Positions 61,371-64,000 of a DNA stretch of 64,000 nt are shown piece after piece. The first letter of the stretch is position 1. Every line of letters starts with the position of its first letter. A program made the position numbers and the translations under genes. Source of the DNA: Mycobacteroides chelonae (GTDB taxonomy: Bacteria; Actinomycetota; Actinomycetes; Mycobacteriales; Mycobacteriaceae); the NCBI GenBank assembly GCA_014204435.1, contig JACHLF010000002.1, positions 62,001 to 126,000 on the forward strand. The letters run 5' to 3'. The notes below the pieces were generated by a model. It did not search any database, was not told the DNA's origin, and saw only the letters and a program-made list of their open reading frames with translations.

Positions 61371-62653
61371 CCGAGTGGCACAACTGGAGTGGTCAAACCT
61401 CGTGCACCCCGTCCCTGGTGGCCCGCCCGCGGTCCGAGGAGGAGCTGGCGTTCGCACTCCGACGGTCGGCGGGGCGCACGGTTCGGCCGATCGGCTCCTC
61501 GCATTCCTTCACCCCGCTGTGCATGACCGACGACGTGCAGGTCGATATCTCCGAAATGCGACACCTGATCTCGGTGGACGAGCAGGACCGGGTTCGTGTG
61601 CAGGCCGGAATCACGCTGCATGATCTGAACCGCATATTGCTGCGGCGCGGCTTGGCCCTGCCCAACCTCGGCGACATCGACGCCCAGACTCTCGCGGGGG
61701 CCGCGGCGACCGGTACGCACGGAACGGGTCTGCGATTCGGCAACATCTCGCAGACCATCACGTCAATGCGAATCATGGCCGCCGACAGCACTGTTCACGA
61801 GATCAACGACGGAGACGAGCTTCGCGCCGCACGCATCTCGCTGGGCGCGCTGGGCGTGGTCACCGAGCTCACCCTGCAATGCGTGCCGGCCTTCCGGTTG
61901 CACCGCCGCCAGTCCGTACATGACCTGGACACCGTGCTGGCCGATCTCCCCACGCTCTTGGCCGATACCGATCATCTTGAGCTGTACTTGTTTCCGCACA
62001 CGCGGCGAGCCCTACTGCTGCAGTCGACCCGTACCGACGAAGCCCCGTGGCCACGTCATCCGGTGAAGCACTGGGTGGAGCGCGACCTCGTCGAGAACGG
62101 CGCGCTCGGAGCATTGATGTGGACGGCCGGTCGGGTTCCTGCCGCCGCCCCGTACGTATCGAAATTCGTGGCAAAACTTGCCGGTTCCAATGAATCCCAG
62201 GACGAGAGCGCGGCAGTCTTCGCGAGCCCGCGCAAGGTGAAGTTCACCGAAATGGAGTACTCACTTCCACTGACCAATGCCCGCGAGGCGATCGAGACCG
62301 TGCTGGCCACGATCGAAAGCGGCCGCCACCGGGTGGCCTTCCCACTGGAGATCCGCTTCACTCAGGCCGACGATGCCCTGCTGGCCCCGGCCTACGGTCG
62401 CGAGAGCGTATATCTGGCTGTGCACCAGACGATTCATGGGCGGTGGGAGGCGTACTTCCGTGACCTTGAGCCCATCCTGGTCGGATTGGGCGGGCGTCCG
62501 CACTGGGGTAAGCGGCACACGCTGACCGCCGGGCAGCTCAGCGAGCGGTATCCGGAGTGGCAGACCTTCCAAGACGTTCGCGCCAGGTTCGACCCTCAGG
62601 GCGTGTTCAGCGGTGCATACCTAGACCGGCTTCTGGGTCAGGTCAGGCCCTGA
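61367..62653 (+). CDS. L-gulono-1,4-lactone dehydrogenase (aldonolactone oxidase family)
   Basis: A 428-residue FAD (VAO-type) oxidoreductase, length as in Rv1771. FAD-binding PIGSSHSFTPL and AAATGTHGTGLRFGNIS, ISLGALGVVTELTL; the C-terminal ALO domain has PLEIRFTQADDALLAPAYGRES and the HWGKRHTL motif. In mycobacteria it oxidises L-gulono-lactone to ascorbate-type product with cytochrome c. GTG start overlapping the previous stop (GTGA). Convergent with ethA. Confidence 0.92.
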   Translation: MTEWHNWSGQTSCTPSLVARPRSEEELAFALRRSAGRTVRPIGSSHSFTPLCMTDDVQVDISEMRHLISVDEQDRVRVQAGITLHDLNRILLRRGLALPNLGDIDAQTLAGAAATGTHGTGLRFGNISQTITSMRIMAADSTVHEINDGDELRAARISLGALGVVTELTLQCVPAFRLHRRQSVHDLDTVLADLPTLLADTDHLELYLFPHTRRALLLQSTRTDEAPWPRHPVKHWVERDLVENGALGALMWTAGRVPAAAPYVSKFVAKLAGSNESQDESAAVFASPRKVKFTEMEYSLPLTNAREAIETVLATIESGRHRVAFPLEIRFTQADDALLAPAYGRESVYLAVHQTIHGRWEAYFRDLEPILVGLGGRPHWGKRHTLTAGQLSERYPEWQTFQDVRARFDPQGVFSGAYLDRLLGQVRP

Positions 62654-62918
62654 ACCAGGGCGGCGGCACAGGGAAGGAATCACCGTCGGCGGCCGCCACA
62701 CGCGAGGCTCCCCCGTTGTCACTGTCCCATGCGAAGTCGCTAGTCCAGCTCTCATGAGACGGCTGCTTCTGTATGTCGTCCACGAGGGAGGGCAGACTAT
62801 GTCGTCCCATACCGCTCTCCATCCCATGACCACCACGAATATCTGGTTACGAATAGTACCCAAATGCAGACGTGGTAGCCAGGCCCAGCGCTTCAATCGC
62901 CGTGAGGAGCTCGGCCAG
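62654..62918. other. Intergenic region between the convergent oxidase and ethA genes
   Basis: No ORF or clear symmetric terminator; some AT-rich sequence about 62835-62865 (TGGTTACGAATAGTACCC). Nothing further recognised. Confidence 0.4.
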
Positions 62919-64000
62919 CTAGCTGTTGACGGCTACCGACTCGGAAGGCGACGACGAGGTGGCGGCCCTCTTCCGGCCGAACCGCATGCCCTCGGTGACG
63001 CGGCTGCGCCGCATCATCCCGATGTCGTACGCGTAGTTCTGCTTCAACCGCCACGGGTGCTTGTCACCCTGCCTGGGCAGCTCGTCCAGCGCACGCAGCA
63101 CATACCCCGGAGTGAAGTCCATGAACGGCTGCTTCTCGATGGTCTCGTCGGCAAGCTCGGGAACCGCTGTGACATAGCCGTTCTCGTCCATGTAGTTGAG
63201 TAGTCGTCCCACGTACTCGGATACCAAATCGGCCTTGAGTGTCCATGAGGCGTTGGTGTATCCGATGGTGAACGCCATGTTCGGGATGCCGGTGAGCATC
63301 GCGCCCTTGTAGACGGTCTGTGCGGGCAAATCCACCTGCACGCCATCGACCGTCGGGATGATGCCGCTGAAGAACTTCAGGTTCAGGCCCGTGGCGGTGA
63401 TGATGATGTCCGCGTCGAGATGCTTGCCCGACTTGAGCGTGATACCCGTCTCGTCGAAGGTCTCGATGTGGTCGGTGACGATATCGGCCTTGCCCCTGCG
63501 GATGGTCTTGTACAGGTCGCCGTTGGGCACCACGCAGAGGCGCTCGTCCCAGGGGTTGTACTTGGGGCCAAAGTGGGTCTTGTAGTCGTAGCCCTTAGGC
63601 AGCTGAAGCTTGGCCTGCTGCATGATGATTCGCCGAGCGGCCCGGGGGAACTTCCGGCTCGCCTGGTAGCTGAAGATCAGCTGCCCGATGTTGATCCAGC
63701 GCGCGATCGGGTAAGCGACCTTGGGCGGCAGAATATTTCGCAAACCGTTGATGATCGGGTTCTCGTTGGGCAGCGAAAGGATGTAGGTGGGCGAGCGCTG
63801 CAGCATGGTGATGTGCCCGACATCGGAGGCCATCGCCGGGACCAGCGTGACCGCGGTGGCGCCGGAGCCGATGACCACGACCTTCTTGCCCTTGTAGTCG
63901 AGGTCCTCGGGCCAGTGCTGCGGGTGCACCACAGTGCCCTTGAAATCTTCCACACCGGGGAATTCCGGCGAGTAGCCCTGGTCGTAGTCGTAGTAACCGC
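62919..64000 (-). CDS. ethA: EthA, FAD-containing Baeyer-Villiger monooxygenase (N-terminal part outside window)
   Basis: About 360 C-terminal codons of a flavin monooxygenase. The visible part begins YYDYDQGYSPEF, then HPQHWPEDLDYKGKKVVVIGSGATAVTLVPAMA (NADPH Rossmann motif), MLQRSPTYI, PWDERLCVVPNGDLYKTIR, ATGLNLKF and YTNASWTLKADLVSEYVG. This is very close to M. tuberculosis EthA (Rv3854c), which activates ethionamide, and rraA-ethA order is kept. The FAD-binding GxGxxG domain and any divergent ethR would lie beyond the edge. Confidence 0.87.
   Translation of the reverse strand, partial: GYYDYDQGYSPEFPGVEDFKGTVVHPQHWPEDLDYKGKKVVVIGSGATAVTLVPAMASDVGHITMLQRSPTYILSLPNENPIINGLRNILPPKVAYPIARWINIGQLIFSYQASRKFPRAARRIIMQQAKLQLPKGYDYKTHFGPKYNPWDERLCVVPNGDLYKTIRRGKADIVTDHIETFDETGITLKSGKHLDADIIITATGLNLKFFSGIIPTVDGVQVDLPAQTVYKGAMLTGIPNMAFTIGYTNASWTLKADLVSEYVGRLLNYMDENGYVTAVPELADETIEKQPFMDFTPGYVLRALDELPRQGDKHPWRLKQNYAYDIGMMRRSRVTEGMRFGRKRAATSSSPSESVAVNS

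Noticed and set aside
62754..63203. 149-codon plus-strand frame over the ethA 3' end
   Set aside because: Most of it is antisense to the well-supported ethA coding sequence.

Overview
The window is a high-GC mycobacterial chromosome segment. Gene order and strand follow the M. tuberculosis block from Rv3799c to Rv3854c (accD4-pks13-fadD32 through erp, serS, pheA, bfrB, sodA, espR, hns, rraA, ethA), but PE_PGRS62 and most of the Rv3819-Rv3833 stretch are missing and other genes sit between the conserved ones. Three tandem antigen 85 genes, a doubled ferritin and the particular insertions suggest a rapid grower, most likely the Mycobacteroides abscessus/chelonae group. The genus-level call is strong; the species call is inference.

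1-25.7 kb is the cell-envelope core. On the minus strand lie AccD4, Pks13 and FadD32 (final mycolate condensation), a Culp6-type lipase/thioesterase, three Ag85 mycolyltransferases (export and attachment of mycolates), then AftB, UbiA, a PAP2 phosphatase, GlfT2 and Glf (arabinogalactan). Several of these overlap by a few bases (translational coupling). On the plus strand follow Erp and a peptidoglycan amidase. A HAD phosphatase, two PlsC-type acyltransferases and an SDR close the block.

26.4-33.3 kb is a more eroded zone. A nitronate monooxygenase, a Ddn-like nitroreductase and a GAF protein are all broken here, interleaved with an AAA ATPase, a MarR regulator beside an MBL-Rieske fusion protein, SerS and an ankyrin protein. 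33.4-38.7 kb holds the Rv3835/Rv3836 pair and then an orphan type VII secretion cassette (PE-like, PPE-like, EspG-like) with no secretion machinery nearby. It is followed by a deletion scar joining two truncated genes, a perfect 14-bp-arm palindrome and a small Cys-rich ORF.

38.7-50.9 kb contains Gpm2-like, PheA, an IdeR-box-controlled Rv3839 homologue, an LCP ligase, two tandem ferritins, GlpQ1, a rhodanese, MsrA and SodA. A cluster of DnaA-box-like sites lies between the rhodanese and msrA genes. 51-64 kb contains the Rv3847 homologue, EspR behind an unusually long empty leader, a seven-helix membrane protein coupled to an HELGH peptidase, a His-rich exported protein, YcnI/CopC copper proteins, the H-NS-like membrane protein, RraA coupled to a PLP enzyme and a gulonolactone oxidase, and the C-terminal part of EthA.

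Regulatory signals that stand out are three sites each with three GTCACA-like hexamers at a 9-bp period (upstream of one Ag85 gene, erp and the amidase), IdeR-like boxes at the Rv3839 homologue and the second ferritin, and several intrinsic hairpin terminators. No CRISPR array, rRNA, tRNA, IS element or prophage was recognised.
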